Shown here: positions 1 to 8,855 of the stretch, piece after piece | Position numbering within the stretch: position 1 is the first letter of the stretch | How the letters are laid out: every line of letters starts with the position of its first letter | DNA from: CAMPJM01 sp964440915 | Lineage (GTDB): Bacteria > Bacteroidota > Bacteroidia > Cytophagales > Cyclobacteriaceae | Assembly: GCA_964440915.1 (NCBI GenBank) | Contig: CAYTTV010000025.1 | Coordinates: 1 to 51,394, forward strand | Reading direction: 5' to 3' | Length of the DNA: 51,394 nucleotides | The notes under the pieces: generated by a model | The model's database searches: none | What the model was told of the DNA's origin: nothing | Seen by the model: the letters and a program-made list of their open reading frames with translations, nothing else | Translations under genes and position numbers: made by a program

Positions 1-480
1 GAATTGGTGAATTATTTTGAAGTGACGGCTACTGTAACCGATAATGATATCCTTCCCCAATTGCAGGAGGGGATTGTTAATTTTCTTCAAAATAATGAGT
101 TCGTTCAAAAAAGGGTGACTTTGAAAGAAGAGGGGTTGAAGACACTTATTGCAAGAATAAACAAAGAAATTGCGCAAATCGATTCGGTGAAGCAGAAGAT
201 TGGCCAAAGTGTGCCCTTGAGTGCAACAAGCTCAAATGTGGTGCTGATGGAACCATCAAATCTTTATGAGCAGGCACTGAAAATGGTTGAAAAGCAGCAA
301 GAATATACAGCGAAATTAGCTTTAATAGATAGCTTTCAAGTGGTGCAGGGTTTTACACCATACGCCAAACCCTCAAGCCCATCTTGGATTATCTGCCTGG
401 TAACTGGCCTTGCCGGAGGCCTTATTATTGGCTTTGCTATTCTTTTCTTTAGGGAGATGGACAGATATGTCCGGTCATAA
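1..480 (+). CDS. Wzz/GumC-type polysaccharide chain-length protein, C-terminal part (5' truncated)
   Basis: The reading frame is open from the first base, so the gene begins before the window and only about the last 159 residues are seen. A helical, polar stretch (roughly residues 45-105 of the visible part) is followed by a Pro/Ser-rich turn (AKPSSPSW), one hydrophobic membrane segment (about 130-148) and a short basic cytoplasmic tail (FFREMDRYVRS). Periplasmic coiled coil, PxxP-like turn and C-terminal membrane helix is the usual end of Wzz/GumC-type inner-membrane proteins that set the length of O-antigen or exopolysaccharide chains. No tyrosine-kinase domain follows. The family call rests on architecture rather than a signature motif. 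Confidence 0.7.
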   Translation, partial: ELVNYFEVTATVTDNDILPQLQEGIVNFLQNNEFVQKRVTLKEEGLKTLIARINKEIAQIDSVKQKIGQSVPLSATSSNVVLMEPSNLYEQALKMVEKQQEYTAKLALIDSFQVVQGFTPYAKPSSPSWIICLVTGLAGGLIIGFAILFFREMDRYVRS

Positions 481-713
481 TGATTTTGAAAGGGTTTGAG
501 TTGCTTCGGATTGCTTTGGAACTGAACGGCTCTAGTTAGGTTTGGGTTTTAGTTTTATCCCTCCAGAAAATATAGCTTAATCTCTTTGAGCCAACATCAT
601 AGCTATAGTTTTCCATCAGTACACTCCATTCACAATTAGCGCATTAAACCTAAACACTTTCAATGATAAGGGGTTAAATATATCGGTATATTTTTTCAAC
701 TATATTAAATCTA

Positions 714-974
714 ATGTTTATGAAAAAGCTACTTTTATATGGAATGATGATCTTCGGTTTTGCTTTGGCTTCCTGCCAAGGCAATCAAAATAATAGGAAC
801 GCTGAAGAGACTAGGGGTTCCGGAATAAACGATGAAATTGGAGGGCCAGAATCGGGCTATGATGCCGACGTGCAGGGCGAAGAAAGTGTGGGCGGTGAAG
901 CTATTGGCACAGGGGATATTGAAACCGAAGATGACTCATTGTTCAACGAAAATCAACCTTTGAACGAGTATTAA
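714..974 (+). CDS. Small acidic lipoprotein, unknown function
   Basis: An 86-residue protein with a clear lipoprotein signal: Met-Phe-Met-Lys-Lys, a hydrophobic core and the lipobox LASC with the lipidated cysteine near residue 21. A second in-frame ATG at 720 (MKKLLLYG) is an equally good start. The mature part is low-complexity, strongly acidic and rich in Gly, Glu, Asp and Asn, with no recognisable domain. It is probably anchored to the outer or inner membrane. Acidic residues just after the lipidated cysteine can act as a surface-export signal in Bacteroidota, but here the residues after Cys are Gln/Gly/Asn, so export is open. It stands alone, and its stop codon abuts the inverted-repeat element at 972-1136. 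Confidence 0.7.
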   Translation: MFMKKLLLYGMMIFGFALASCQGNQNNRNAEETRGSGINDEIGGPESGYDADVQGEESVGGEAIGTGDIETEDDSLFNENQPLNEY

Positions 975-1136
975 CCTGAGTTTGACTTTGATTTTTCCTT
1001 TGAGGAGATAAGATTTGGCGTTATTGAGGTCAGTGTAGACAATTATTTTGTTACTTTTGTCTTGAAACAAAAGTAACAAAAGCTCATGACTGCAATTGAC
1101 AATATTGTAATTTTAAAAATCGAACTCAGATTATTA
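972..1136. repeat. Possible MITE-like intergenic element with inverted ends and a central perfect hairpin
   Basis: The segment begins with CTGAGTTTGA (976-985), followed shortly by TGATTTTT, and ends with AAAAATCGAACTCAG (about 1115-1129). These ends are inverted copies of each other (9 of 10 over the CTGAGTTYGA core). At the centre, 1046-1060 and 1067-1081 form a perfect 15-bp stem (TTTTGTTACTTTTGT and its complement) around a 6-nt loop. It lies between two convergent genes, so the hairpin may also end transcription from both sides. Copy number cannot be judged from this window. Confidence 0.45.
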
Positions 1137-1137
1137 A

Positions 1138-1830
1138 CTAATCTACGGATGGCTGACTAACGTTGGCCATCTTATCCCTTAAAGGGATTCTCCAATGTAT
1201 CTGGTAGTTGAAGCCTATCCGGTTTTTGCTTTCAAAGGGGCCATATCCTGGCATCTCATAAGGAATTAATATGCCATCATTCTTGACCGTTCTCAAAAAT
1301 TTGAACCTTACCGTATAACCCACGAACAAATCTTTCCAAACATTGACTTTCATGCCTCCTACCAACTCTGCCCAGCTTCCTCTGAGGGTTTCATTGCTGG
1401 ACTCTATAGCATTGATAGGGTAATAAGGATTCTCTGCTAGCCATTGAAGGTTGTCTTGAAAGTAGCTTCTGGCATAACGCACGCCAAAAAATAAAGCGTT
1501 ATGATCCTCATCCTCGGGCATAAAATTGACATCAATACCTGTCCTGAAATAATAGCCTTCACTGGCATATGAAAAGGTTTCCTTTTCTAGGTTCAGATTG
1601 TCTATACCAATATCTAGTGCCAAAAAATACTTGTCAATAGCCAAGTCACCGTTGACTTCGATACGCTCTCTGCCATCTCCGAAAAAGGTTTGTCCTAATC
1701 CGAGAACATCTGTCCCGACCCGCACGGCAGTAGGGAAATACTGGCTTTGGGCTATGCTCGGAGTCGCCTGCAGTGCCGTAAGAAACCAAAAGACGATGCT
1801 AAAAGGTGTATATCTCGAAATTAACTTCAT
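1138..1830 (-). CDS. DUF6048 family outer-membrane beta-barrel-like protein
   Basis: A 230-residue protein with a Sec signal peptide (MKLISRYTPF, hydrophobic core, cleavage after SIAQ near residue 28). The rest alternates short amphipathic beta strands with turns, is rich in aromatic residues (YFRTGID, LFFGVRYAR, IGFNYQIHWRIPL), and looks like a small outer-membrane barrel. Length and pattern fit the Bacteroidota family DUF6048. It overlaps the upstream DUF6452 lipoprotein gene (ending at 1799) by 32 bp. That pairing recurs in Bacteroidota and argues for translational coupling and a shared envelope role. The biochemical function is unknown. Confidence 0.72.
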   Translation of the reverse strand: MKLISRYTPFSIVFWFLTALQATPSIAQSQYFPTAVRVGTDVLGLGQTFFGDGRERIEVNGDLAIDKYFLALDIGIDNLNLEKETFSYASEGYYFRTGIDVNFMPEDEDHNALFFGVRYARSYFQDNLQWLAENPYYPINAIESSNETLRGSWAELVGGMKVNVWKDLFVGYTVRFKFLRTVKNDGILIPYEMPGYGPFESKNRIGFNYQIHWRIPLRDKMANVSQPSVD

Positions 1831-2293
1831 TTCTGTCTAAAGTTCGGGACTTGATCACGAGCGAGTCAAACGAATAAGTCACTGTGTCCAAATTAGAAAA
1901 TATTTGCTCTACGCCACAATCAGGAGACATGATCCGCTGCTGTATGTCGTATCGTATTGTTAAATTATGCCTACCAATTCTATAGGCAGTAGTATTGTTT
2001 TGGGGATTTACGGGTAACACAAGTGTGCCGAATATAGTGTCGTTTTCCACGATAAGGCTGTCTTCATTGCCAATGGCATACACCCTGCTCACTATCAAAG
2101 TATCTCGTTCATAAAATGTAGTATCAGGATCGGATATATTACGCTTGAAAAAATTCATTGAAATAATAGAAGTATTCTCGCTGTAACAGTCTGATCCTTC
2201 AGAGCAAGCGGTGGCCCCTACGAGTAGGATAAAAATGAAGTAATATAAGCAATACTGTACCTTCACAATGGATTTATTTCGTTGGCCAATCAA
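1799..2293 (-). CDS. DUF6452 family lipoprotein
   Basis: A 164-residue predicted lipoprotein with a hydrophobic N-terminal segment ending in GATAC, the probable lipidation site. The mature protein is beta-rich, with several 'RDTLIV/ENDTIFGTLVLP' strand pairs, and resembles Bacteroidota DUF6452. The longest frame starts at a TTG (2293). A GTG at 2266 would give VKVQYCLYYFIFILL, a more canonical lipoprotein leader, so the true start may be there. The 3' end overlaps the DUF6048 gene by 32 bp, suggesting that the two form one two-gene envelope operon. Function unknown. Confidence 0.7.
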   Translation of the reverse strand: MIGQRNKSIVKVQYCLYYFIFILLVGATACSEGSDCYSENTSIISMNFFKRNISDPDTTFYERDTLIVSRVYAIGNEDSLIVENDTIFGTLVLPVNPQNNTTAYRIGRHNLTIRYDIQQRIMSPDCGVEQIFSNLDTVTYSFDSLVIKSRTLDRNEVNFEIYTF

Positions 2294-2430
2294 ATTAGGC
2301 TTATAGAAGTGTAAAGGTATTTAAAAAAAATGGTATAGACTTCCAAGGCTTTTGTTTTCCTTATTTGTTTTGATCTTTTGCCCTTAGTATATGAGAAAAA
2401 GAAACAGGAACTTTAGATTTCAAAAATTGC

Positions 2431-2438
2431 TAACTTTG
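2431..2438 (+). promoter_or_regulatory. Possible -7 promoter element of rimO (TAACTTTG)
   Basis: TAACTTTG matches the Bacteroidota sigma-A -7 consensus TAnnTTTG exactly and lies 28 bp before the rimO start. No convincing TTTG is present 19-21 bp upstream, so only half of the promoter is supported. Confidence 0.4.
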
Positions 2439-2465
2439 CAGGTCTAATTTCTAAAAATATTCCTC

Positions 2466-3791
2466 TTGAAAACTAAAGGACTTAAAAAGGATAAAGTTAA
2501 TATAGTTACCCTTGGCTGTTCGAAAAACCTCGTTGATTCGGAAATAATCCTAACGCAGCTTAAAGGAAATGACATAAATGCCCACCACGAATCATCCAAA
2601 GACGATGCCAACGTGGTTATTATCAATACATGTGGGTTTATCGACAATGCCAAGCAAGAATCTATCGATACCATTTTGCGCTATGCAGATGCAAAAGAGC
2701 AAGGGCTTATAGACAAGCTATATGTAACAGGTTGTCTTTCGCAACGCTACAAAGATGATCTGGAGAAGGAAATCCCTAATGTAGATGCCTATTTTGGTAC
2801 CATGGAGCTGCCCTTGTTATTGAAGAAGTTTAAGGCAGATTATAAGCATGAACTGGTAGGCGAACGCATCACGACTACTTCAAGGCATTATGCTTATATG
2901 AAGATTTCGGAAGGCTGCGATCGTCCATGCTCGTTTTGTGCGATTCCACTGATGCGTGGAAAGCATATCTCCAGGCCTATGGAAGAACTGGTGACTGAAG
3001 CCAAAAACATGGCCAAAAACGGCACCAAGGAAATCTTGCTGATTGCACAAGACTCGACTTATTATGGTCTGGATTTGTATAAGAAACGGAACTTGGCAGA
3101 GCTGCTTGCCCGACTTTCGGATGTGGAAGGAATCGAATGGATCAGGTTGCACTATGCGTTCCCAACCGGTTTTCCTTTGGATGCATTGGATGTAATGTCC
3201 GAAAGGGCCAATATTTGTAAGTACCTGGACATGCCGCTACAACATGGTTCGACCAAAATGCTGCAATTGATGCGAAGGGGTACTACAAGGGAAAAAACAG
3301 ATGCGCTCATTGCCACTATTCGAGACAAAGTGCCGGGCATAGCGCTAAGGACTACCTTAATTGCGGGACATCCTGGTGAAACCGAAGCTGAGTTTCAAGA
3401 AATGATGGACTTCATTGAAAAAAACCGTTTTGAACGCTTGGGAGTCTTTGCCTATTCTCATGAAGAAAATACACATGCCTATAGCATGGAAGATGACATT
3501 CCACAAGCGTTGAAACAAAGTAGAGTAGATGCCGTAATGGAACTACAAAGTCAAATTTCTTACGATCTTAACCAAGACAAAGTAGGAAATACCTTTAAAG
3601 TGTTGATCGATAGGAAGGAGGGCGGAAGTTATGTAGGGCGCACGGAATTTGATTCACCAGAAGTGGACAATGAAGTACTCATAGATGCAAAAAAGCATTA
3701 TTTAAGAGTAGGTGATTTTGTCAATGTTTATGTCAACGAAGCCACAGAATTTGATTTATTTGGAGAGCCAAAATATGAAAGTCTCATTTAA
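2466..3791 (+). CDS. rimO: Ribosomal protein uS12 methylthiotransferase RimO
   Basis: RimO is a radical-SAM enzyme that adds a methylthio group to the conserved aspartate of ribosomal protein S12. All three domains are visible in 441 residues: an N-terminal UPF0004 domain with cluster cysteines C18 (LGCSKN), C56 and C90; the radical-SAM motif CDRPCSFC (C151, C155, C158); and a C-terminal TRAM domain. The start is a TTG at 2466, because an in-frame stop lies at 2445 and no ATG intervenes. The protein then begins LKTKGLKKDKVNIVTLGCSKN, as in relatives. In many Bacteroidota rimO follows ftsY. Here ftsY lies about 37 kb away at 40263. Confidence 0.95.
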   Translation: MKTKGLKKDKVNIVTLGCSKNLVDSEIILTQLKGNDINAHHESSKDDANVVIINTCGFIDNAKQESIDTILRYADAKEQGLIDKLYVTGCLSQRYKDDLEKEIPNVDAYFGTMELPLLLKKFKADYKHELVGERITTTSRHYAYMKISEGCDRPCSFCAIPLMRGKHISRPMEELVTEAKNMAKNGTKEILLIAQDSTYYGLDLYKKRNLAELLARLSDVEGIEWIRLHYAFPTGFPLDALDVMSERANICKYLDMPLQHGSTKMLQLMRRGTTREKTDALIATIRDKVPGIALRTTLIAGHPGETEAEFQEMMDFIEKNRFERLGVFAYSHEENTHAYSMEDDIPQALKQSRVDAVMELQSQISYDLNQDKVGNTFKVLIDRKEGGSYVGRTEFDSPEVDNEVLIDAKKHYLRVGDFVNVYVNEATEFDLFGEPKYESLI

Positions 3792-3839
3792 ATTGCCTTG
3801 TAGGTGTACAATTGCACCGATATGTAATATCATGGAATC

Positions 3840-5405
3840 ATGCGAATAGAAAAAATAAATCTGGGAGAGATGAGTAACTTCTTCTCTCCTATTTTTTTGG
3901 ATTATATAGACGGGAAAGATACTTTATCTCCATTCTATCAATATACTCCTCAAATCAATTCATTTAAAAATGTTATTGCCAATCGTGCTTTTGAATCAGA
4001 GAAAAGAGCTTTATTGAATAAAGTGCTCGCCGAGCAATATAAGGACCTTCCATCACACCAAGCTGTGGAGGACAATATTGAGCGATTAAAGCAAGCCAAC
4101 ACCTTTACTATCACCACGGGGCATCAGTTGAATATATTTACCGGTCCTTTATATTTTATCTATAAGATTGCCACAGCCATCAACACTTGCAAGATTTTGG
4201 GAGAACAGTATCCCGAATATAATTTTGTTCCAGTTTATTGGATGGCTTCCGAAGACCATGATTTTGAGGAAATCAACCATTTTAGTTTGTTTGGAAAAAC
4301 ATACAAATGGGAAACAGATCAACAAGGCCCAGTAGGAAGGTTTGATACTTCTTCTATTCAAACGCTGTTAGATGCCTTGCCAGAAAAGGTGCCGCTGTTT
4401 GAGAAAGCCTATAAAGAACATAAGACGTTAGCCGCAGCTACTAGGGCATTTGTGCATGCGCTTTTTGGAGATAAAGGCTTGGTAGTGCTGGATGCGGACC
4501 ATCATGACCTTAAAAAAAGCTTTAGGCATGTGATTAAAGATGATATTTTGCATCACCATGCCCATGAAATTGTAACGGCCTGTAACGAAGATCTTGCCCA
4601 TCATGAGTACAAGAGTCAGATATTCCCACGCGAGATCAATTTCTTCTATATGGAAAATGGCCTGCGAGAAAGGATCGTGGAAAATGAAGGCCGTTATGAG
4701 GTTCTTAATACGAGCCTGTCATTTTCGAAAGAAGAGCTTGAAGCGCTTATCGATAACGCCCCAGAAAAGTTCAGCCCTAATGTAGTACTTAGGCCATTGT
4801 ATGAAGAAATCGTGTTGCCAAATCTAGCCTATATCGGGGGGCCTGCCGAAATGGCTTATTGGCTACAACTAAAAGGCGTATTCGAGCATTATAAGACGCC
4901 TTTCCCAATACTCATGCCTCGCAACTTTGCTTTGATCGTTAACAAGAATAGCTGTCACAAACTTGAAAAGCTTGGAATCTCACCTTTAGAATTGTTCATG
5001 CCCTACCATGAACTCAAGCAAAGATATATAGACGACAACACAGAGAATGGCTATCATTTGGACGAGGAAAAAACTGCATTAGAAGAGCTTTTTCAAAAAA
5101 TAAAAACGAGGGCAGTAAAAAAAGACAAAAGTTTGGAAGGGTTTGTAGGCGCCGAGGCTACGAAGTCACTCAAAAGTCTGGACAATATTTCCAAGCGATT
5201 GCAAAGAGCCGAGGAGAAAAATCAGGAAGTAGCCTTAAAGCAATTGGAAGGCCTGAAAGAGAAGCTATTTCCTGGCGGAGGTTTGCAAGAGAGAACTGAG
5301 AACATCTTAAACTTTTATATTAACAGTCCAGAAATTATCTCATTGATATTATTAAATTTAGATCCATTTGATTTTAAATTTAATGTTATAATGGATGATG
5401 AATAA
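3840..5405 (+). CDS. bshC: Bacillithiol biosynthesis cysteine-adding enzyme BshC
   Basis: BshC carries out the last step of bacillithiol synthesis, joining cysteine to GlcN-malate. At 521 residues the protein is of typical family length. The hallmarks are TTGHQLNIFTGP (residues 92-103) and PVYWMASEDHDF (131-142), followed by a C-terminal coiled-coil-rich region (about 400-490). The start ATG at 3840 gives MRIEKINLGEM. The gene is 48 bp after rimO and overlaps the next gene by 11 bp, so the two are likely co-transcribed. The partner genes bshA and bshB are not in the window. The organism is therefore predicted to use bacillithiol as its low-molecular-weight thiol. Confidence 0.94.
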   Translation: MRIEKINLGEMSNFFSPIFLDYIDGKDTLSPFYQYTPQINSFKNVIANRAFESEKRALLNKVLAEQYKDLPSHQAVEDNIERLKQANTFTITTGHQLNIFTGPLYFIYKIATAINTCKILGEQYPEYNFVPVYWMASEDHDFEEINHFSLFGKTYKWETDQQGPVGRFDTSSIQTLLDALPEKVPLFEKAYKEHKTLAAATRAFVHALFGDKGLVVLDADHHDLKKSFRHVIKDDILHHHAHEIVTACNEDLAHHEYKSQIFPREINFFYMENGLRERIVENEGRYEVLNTSLSFSKEELEALIDNAPEKFSPNVVLRPLYEEIVLPNLAYIGGPAEMAYWLQLKGVFEHYKTPFPILMPRNFALIVNKNSCHKLEKLGISPLELFMPYHELKQRYIDDNTENGYHLDEEKTALEELFQKIKTRAVKKDKSLEGFVGAEATKSLKSLDNISKRLQRAEEKNQEVALKQLEGLKEKLFPGGGLQERTENILNFYINSPEIISLILLNLDPFDFKFNVIMDDE

Positions 5406-5997
5406 GAGTGAACTAAGAAAACACTATTTATCGAAAAGAAGCGAAATTGAGACCAATTCGTTTGTATTGAGAAACGAACAAATCAAAGATCTCTTTTTGG
5501 CCTACTTTCACGATTTCAAGATAGAAGTCATTCACACGTTTTTGCCGATCGCTGGGAAAAATGAGATTAATACAAGGCCGGTTTTAGAGGCACTGAAGCG
5601 GAAAAACCCAAAGCTTAAAGTGGTGGTGCCAAAAAGCAATCTGGAAACATTAGAAATGACGAGCTATTTGTTACAGGAAAACACTGTTTTGGAAGTCAAC
5701 CGTTGGGGTATTCCCGAACCTGTTGAAGGTTTACCTTTCGATGATGTTAAAATAGATATCATATTAATTCCCTTGCTTGTTTTTGATAAGTCTGGCCATC
5801 GGGTAGGTTACGGCAAAGGGTTCTACGATCGCTTTTTGAAGAAGTGCCGGCCTGGCGCTTTGAAGGTTGGGCTGTGTTTGGAACCTCCAATCCATTCAAT
5901 ACCAGACACCGACCCATTTGATGTAATCATGAACTACTGCGTTACGCCTGAAAGAGTATATAGCTTTGTCAGGCCTTTGTCTGCGTTGCAGTGTTGA
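5395..5997 (+). CDS. 5-formyltetrahydrofolate cyclo-ligase (MTHF synthetase)
   Basis: A 200-residue cytoplasmic enzyme that converts 5-formyl-THF to 5,10-methenyl-THF using ATP, as part of one-carbon/folate salvage. The family signature VGYGKGFYDRFL is at residues 137-148, and the N-terminus MMNKSELRKHYLSKR carries the expected basic helix. IIPLLVFDKSGHRVGYGKG matches the conserved 'P..aFD..G.R.G.G.GyYDR' block. The start overlaps the end of bshC by 11 bp in another frame (ATGGATGATGAATAA), which indicates translational coupling. The function is generic housekeeping with no obvious tie to bacillithiol. Confidence 0.92.
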   Translation: MMNKSELRKHYLSKRSEIETNSFVLRNEQIKDLFLAYFHDFKIEVIHTFLPIAGKNEINTRPVLEALKRKNPKLKVVVPKSNLETLEMTSYLLQENTVLEVNRWGIPEPVEGLPFDDVKIDIILIPLLVFDKSGHRVGYGKGFYDRFLKKCRPGALKVGLCLEPPIHSIPDTDPFDVIMNYCVTPERVYSFVRPLSALQC

Positions 5998-6067
5998 TTG
6001 AAATGATGACTTCTCTTTTGGGGAGATCTCATCGCTAGCGGATTCTGACTTTTGACACTTCAAAACG

Positions 6068-6772
6068 CTATACTCCATTTTTCGTAGCCCTAACCATTTC
6101 TTTCTTGCCAGGAGGACCGCCAATTGTCTCCACTATAAATCCTAAAGCCTTTAAATCCCTTTTGAATTGACCTTTTGCACAGTAGGTAACCAGGATACCT
6201 TTTGGAGCAAGCCCATTATAAAACTTCTCTAATACTTCCATTGTCCAAAGTTCGGCTTGTTTGTTTGGGGCAAAAGCATCGAAATAGATCACATCATAAT
6301 AATCCGACGCGGGGATAAACGTTTCTGCCATGATATGCCTTTTGTGCAATTTAAAAAACGCGTTTATATCAACTGCCTTGTTCCAAGGAGCAGTATGAAG
6401 GTTTGAAAAAATCGATGCTAAACTATCGTCTTGCAATAACTCGGGGTAGTTCAATTTTTCAACTACACCTGGCTCTAGAGGGTAAGCCTCTAAGGTTTCG
6501 TATTCGATAGGTAGGGATTGTTGAAGCGCATACTCCGCAGTAAGGATGGCATTTAGTCCTGTGCCAAAGCCCATTTCTAAAATCCTGATGTTTGATCTTT
6601 TGTTCGCACTATACCAATAAGCCAATCCCTCTTTGATAAAAACATGACGAGACTCTCCTAAAGCCCCATGAAAGGAATGATAGGTTTCATTTAGGGAGGG
6701 GACATATAGTGAACTGGAGCCATCTTCTGTCTCAATAATTTTTAAGGTTCTAATTTCGGAGCTCAGTGACAT
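6068..6772 (-). CDS. mnmD: MnmD: tRNA (5-aminomethyl-2-thiouridine34) methyltransferase, stand-alone
   Basis: A Rossmann-fold SAM-dependent methyltransferase that finishes the mnm5s2U34 wobble modification. The SAM motif LEMGFGTGLN is at residues 65-74 and FDAFAP at 164-169. The C-terminal GGPPGKKEMVRA is also typical of the family. It corresponds to the MnmC1 half of MnmC only, and no FAD-oxidase (MnmC2) domain is fused. The frame opens to 6802, but ATG 6772 (MSLSSEIRTLKIIETEDG) matches family N-termini and avoids a 17-bp overlap with the upstream gene, so I chose it. It lies directly downstream of the DUF2461 gene on the same strand. Confidence 0.9.
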   Translation of the reverse strand: MSLSSEIRTLKIIETEDGSSSLYVPSLNETYHSFHGALGESRHVFIKEGLAYWYSANKRSNIRILEMGFGTGLNAILTAEYALQQSLPIEYETLEAYPLEPGVVEKLNYPELLQDDSLASIFSNLHTAPWNKAVDINAFFKLHKRHIMAETFIPASDYYDVIYFDAFAPNKQAELWTMEVLEKFYNGLAPKGILVTYCAKGQFKRDLKALGFIVETIGGPPGKKEMVRATKNGV

Positions 6773-6785
6773 AATGGATGTTTTA

Positions 6786-7445
6786 TTAAGAAATAGCCAC
6801 ATTTAAGAAGTCTAAAAAAGGCTTCAGTACTTGACACTTATGCGTTATATTTTCTATGAGATTTGGAGAGGAGATATCTTCATCTGACAACTTATGCAGC
6901 GCTACATGACTTTTCAACTTTAGAAATTCAATGTTAGGATGATGAGGGTCATATCCCTTTGGCGCTCTTGCCAATTTCTCCCCTTGTATCCTTCCATAGG
7001 TTTGCTTAAAGTCCTTTGTTGATACGATCTTCAATAGCTCAGGGGCATTATAATCTATCTCTTGCCGGATTTTTTTCAGTTGTTCACCGGGTGGCATGTA
7101 TAGTCCGCCTCCGATAAAGGACTCATTGCTTGGCTGAATATGCAAATAATATCCTGCATTCAAAGATTTCTTGCCGCCCTCTGCAATACTTGCGCCAAAG
7201 TTATGCTTATAAGGCGACTTGTCCTTGCTAAACCGAATGTCGCGGTTGATCCTAAAAGTACAGTCTTTGGCGGTAACGCCGTCTAGGTCAGCATCAAATG
7301 CTTGCAAGTTTTGGAGCAGGGCATCTACCAGTGCCTCAAAGTCCGCTTTTGCTTGTAAATAGGCGCCACGGTTGGCATCCATCCATTCTTTATTGTTATT
7401 GGCCTTCAGTTCACTCAAAAATGATAAAATATGATAGGTATTCAT
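6786..7445 (-). CDS. DUF2461 (TIGR02453) family protein
   Basis: A 219-residue cytoplasmic protein with the characteristic DUF2461 pattern: an N-terminal FLSELKANNNKEWMDANR helix, then CTFRINRDIRFSKDKSPYKHNFGA, and GYYLHIQPSNESFIGGGLY in the middle. These are the best conserved blocks of the family. The family is widespread in Bacteroidota and has no established biochemical role. It lies between murF (18 bp upstream) and mnmD (13 bp downstream) on the same strand, so it is probably part of one transcript. Confidence 0.9.
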   Translation of the reverse strand: MNTYHILSFLSELKANNNKEWMDANRGAYLQAKADFEALVDALLQNLQAFDADLDGVTAKDCTFRINRDIRFSKDKSPYKHNFGASIAEGGKKSLNAGYYLHIQPSNESFIGGGLYMPPGEQLKKIRQEIDYNAPELLKIVSTKDFKQTYGRIQGEKLARAPKGYDPHHPNIEFLKLKSHVALHKLSDEDISSPNLIENITHKCQVLKPFLDFLNVAIS

Positions 7446-7462
7446 TTCTATAGATTAGTCGA

Positions 7463-8749
7463 TTATGTTATTTGGTCCACTATTGTTTCTAAACCAATTC
7501 CCCGAGAGGCTTTTATGAGCAATGTTGTGTTTTCAAATGGATTTTCTTTTAGGTATGTAAGCAAATCCTCTTTCCTTTCAAAATAGAGCGCATCGAGATT
7601 GGCTTTTAAAGCAGCCTTTATATGTTTCCCACAAAGTATGACCTTATCAAACTTTGCGGTAGCTACTAGCTCTCCAACTTTGGTATGTGCGACTTCACTA
7701 TAATCGCCCAGTTCGTTCATATCTCCTAGTATAACTGCCTTATATGCGGCATTGATTGAAATTAAATTGTTCAAAGCAGCTTCCATGGAATTAGGATTGG
7801 CATTGTAAGCATCCAGGATAATGGTATTGGAGCCTTTTTCTATGATCTGTGATCGGTTGTTGCTGGGAATGTAAGTCGCAATTGCCTTGTGGGCTTCTTC
7901 GGCAGGAACTTGCAAAAACTTGCCGACACAAAGCGCAGCGGCGATATTTTCAAAATTATATGCTCCGATCAGATGCGTATTGACAATAGTCCCATCTTCT
8001 GCTTCTAGGACAACATAAGGAGAGGCCTCCATAAAACGGCAGTGGTAAAAATCGCCCTTTGCCGGATAATAATGCGGATTGGTGAAACGCTTCCCCATAT
8101 TCCTTAGCGTTTCGTCTTGGCTGTTAATGAAAACCTGACCGTGGTGCTTGATCAGATGAAGATATAATTCACTCTTGCCCCGAATTACACCTTCCAAGCC
8201 GCCAAACCCCTGTGTATGGGCCATCCCTATATTGGTAATGAGGCCATGGGTAGGTTCTGCTATTTCTACCAACTCCTGTATGTCGCCGATTTTATTAGCC
8301 CCCATTTCAATGATAGCTACTTCAATGTTTTCTGGCCAAGATAGAATGGTAAGCGGCACGCCAATATGATTGTTGAGATTTCCCTGTGTCGCATGGGTGC
8401 GATAGGTGGTATTCAGGACATGCCATAGCAATTCTTTAGTGGTTGTTTTTCCGTTAGATCCGGTTATGCCTATTACAGGAATATCGTGTTGCCTTCGATG
8501 ATGGCGTGCTAAGGCTTGAAGCGTTTGCAGTACATCCCCTACAACAATACATTGCTCATTTATTTTATAATTTGCATCGTCAATGACAGCATAGGCAGCT
8601 CCAGCAGACAATGCTTTTTCGGCAAAAGCATTAGCATTGAAGTTTGGACCCTTTAAAGCAAAAAAGAGATCTCCATTATTAATTTTTCGAGTATCCGTAC
8701 TGACCGACGGATGACGGAGGTATAGGGAATAGAGTGCTTCTATGTTCAT
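7463..8749 (-). CDS. murF: UDP-N-acetylmuramoyl-tripeptide--D-alanyl-D-alanine ligase MurF
   Basis: MurF adds D-Ala-D-Ala to the UDP-MurNAc tripeptide, the last cytoplasmic step of peptidoglycan precursor synthesis. The Mur ligase ATP-binding motif GITGSNGKTTTKELL is at about residues 94-108, and the central AIIEMGANKIGDIQEL and C-terminal ILDAYNANPNSMEAAL motifs are present. The frame extends to 8806, but the ATG at 8749 (MNIEALYSLYLRHPSVSTDTR) gives the usual N-terminal domain and a normal length (428 aa). The extra 19 residues (FHKFDLIRTKSLFF) look like untranslated leader. It is the first gene of the murF-DUF2461-mnmD run. Confidence 0.95.
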   Translation of the reverse strand: MNIEALYSLYLRHPSVSTDTRKINNGDLFFALKGPNFNANAFAEKALSAGAAYAVIDDANYKINEQCIVVGDVLQTLQALARHHRRQHDIPVIGITGSNGKTTTKELLWHVLNTTYRTHATQGNLNNHIGVPLTILSWPENIEVAIIEMGANKIGDIQELVEIAEPTHGLITNIGMAHTQGFGGLEGVIRGKSELYLHLIKHHGQVFINSQDETLRNMGKRFTNPHYYPAKGDFYHCRFMEASPYVVLEAEDGTIVNTHLIGAYNFENIAAALCVGKFLQVPAEEAHKAIATYIPSNNRSQIIEKGSNTIILDAYNANPNSMEAALNNLISINAAYKAVILGDMNELGDYSEVAHTKVGELVATAKFDKVILCGKHIKAALKANLDALYFERKEDLLTYLKENPFENTTLLIKASRGIGLETIVDQIT

Positions 8750-8855
8750 GACAAAAAAGAGGGATTTTGTTCTTATAAGATCAAATTTATGGAAAATACT
8801 GTTCAAACTTCATCAGAAAAATAATTAGTAAATTACGAGACGAATATTTTGCTCT

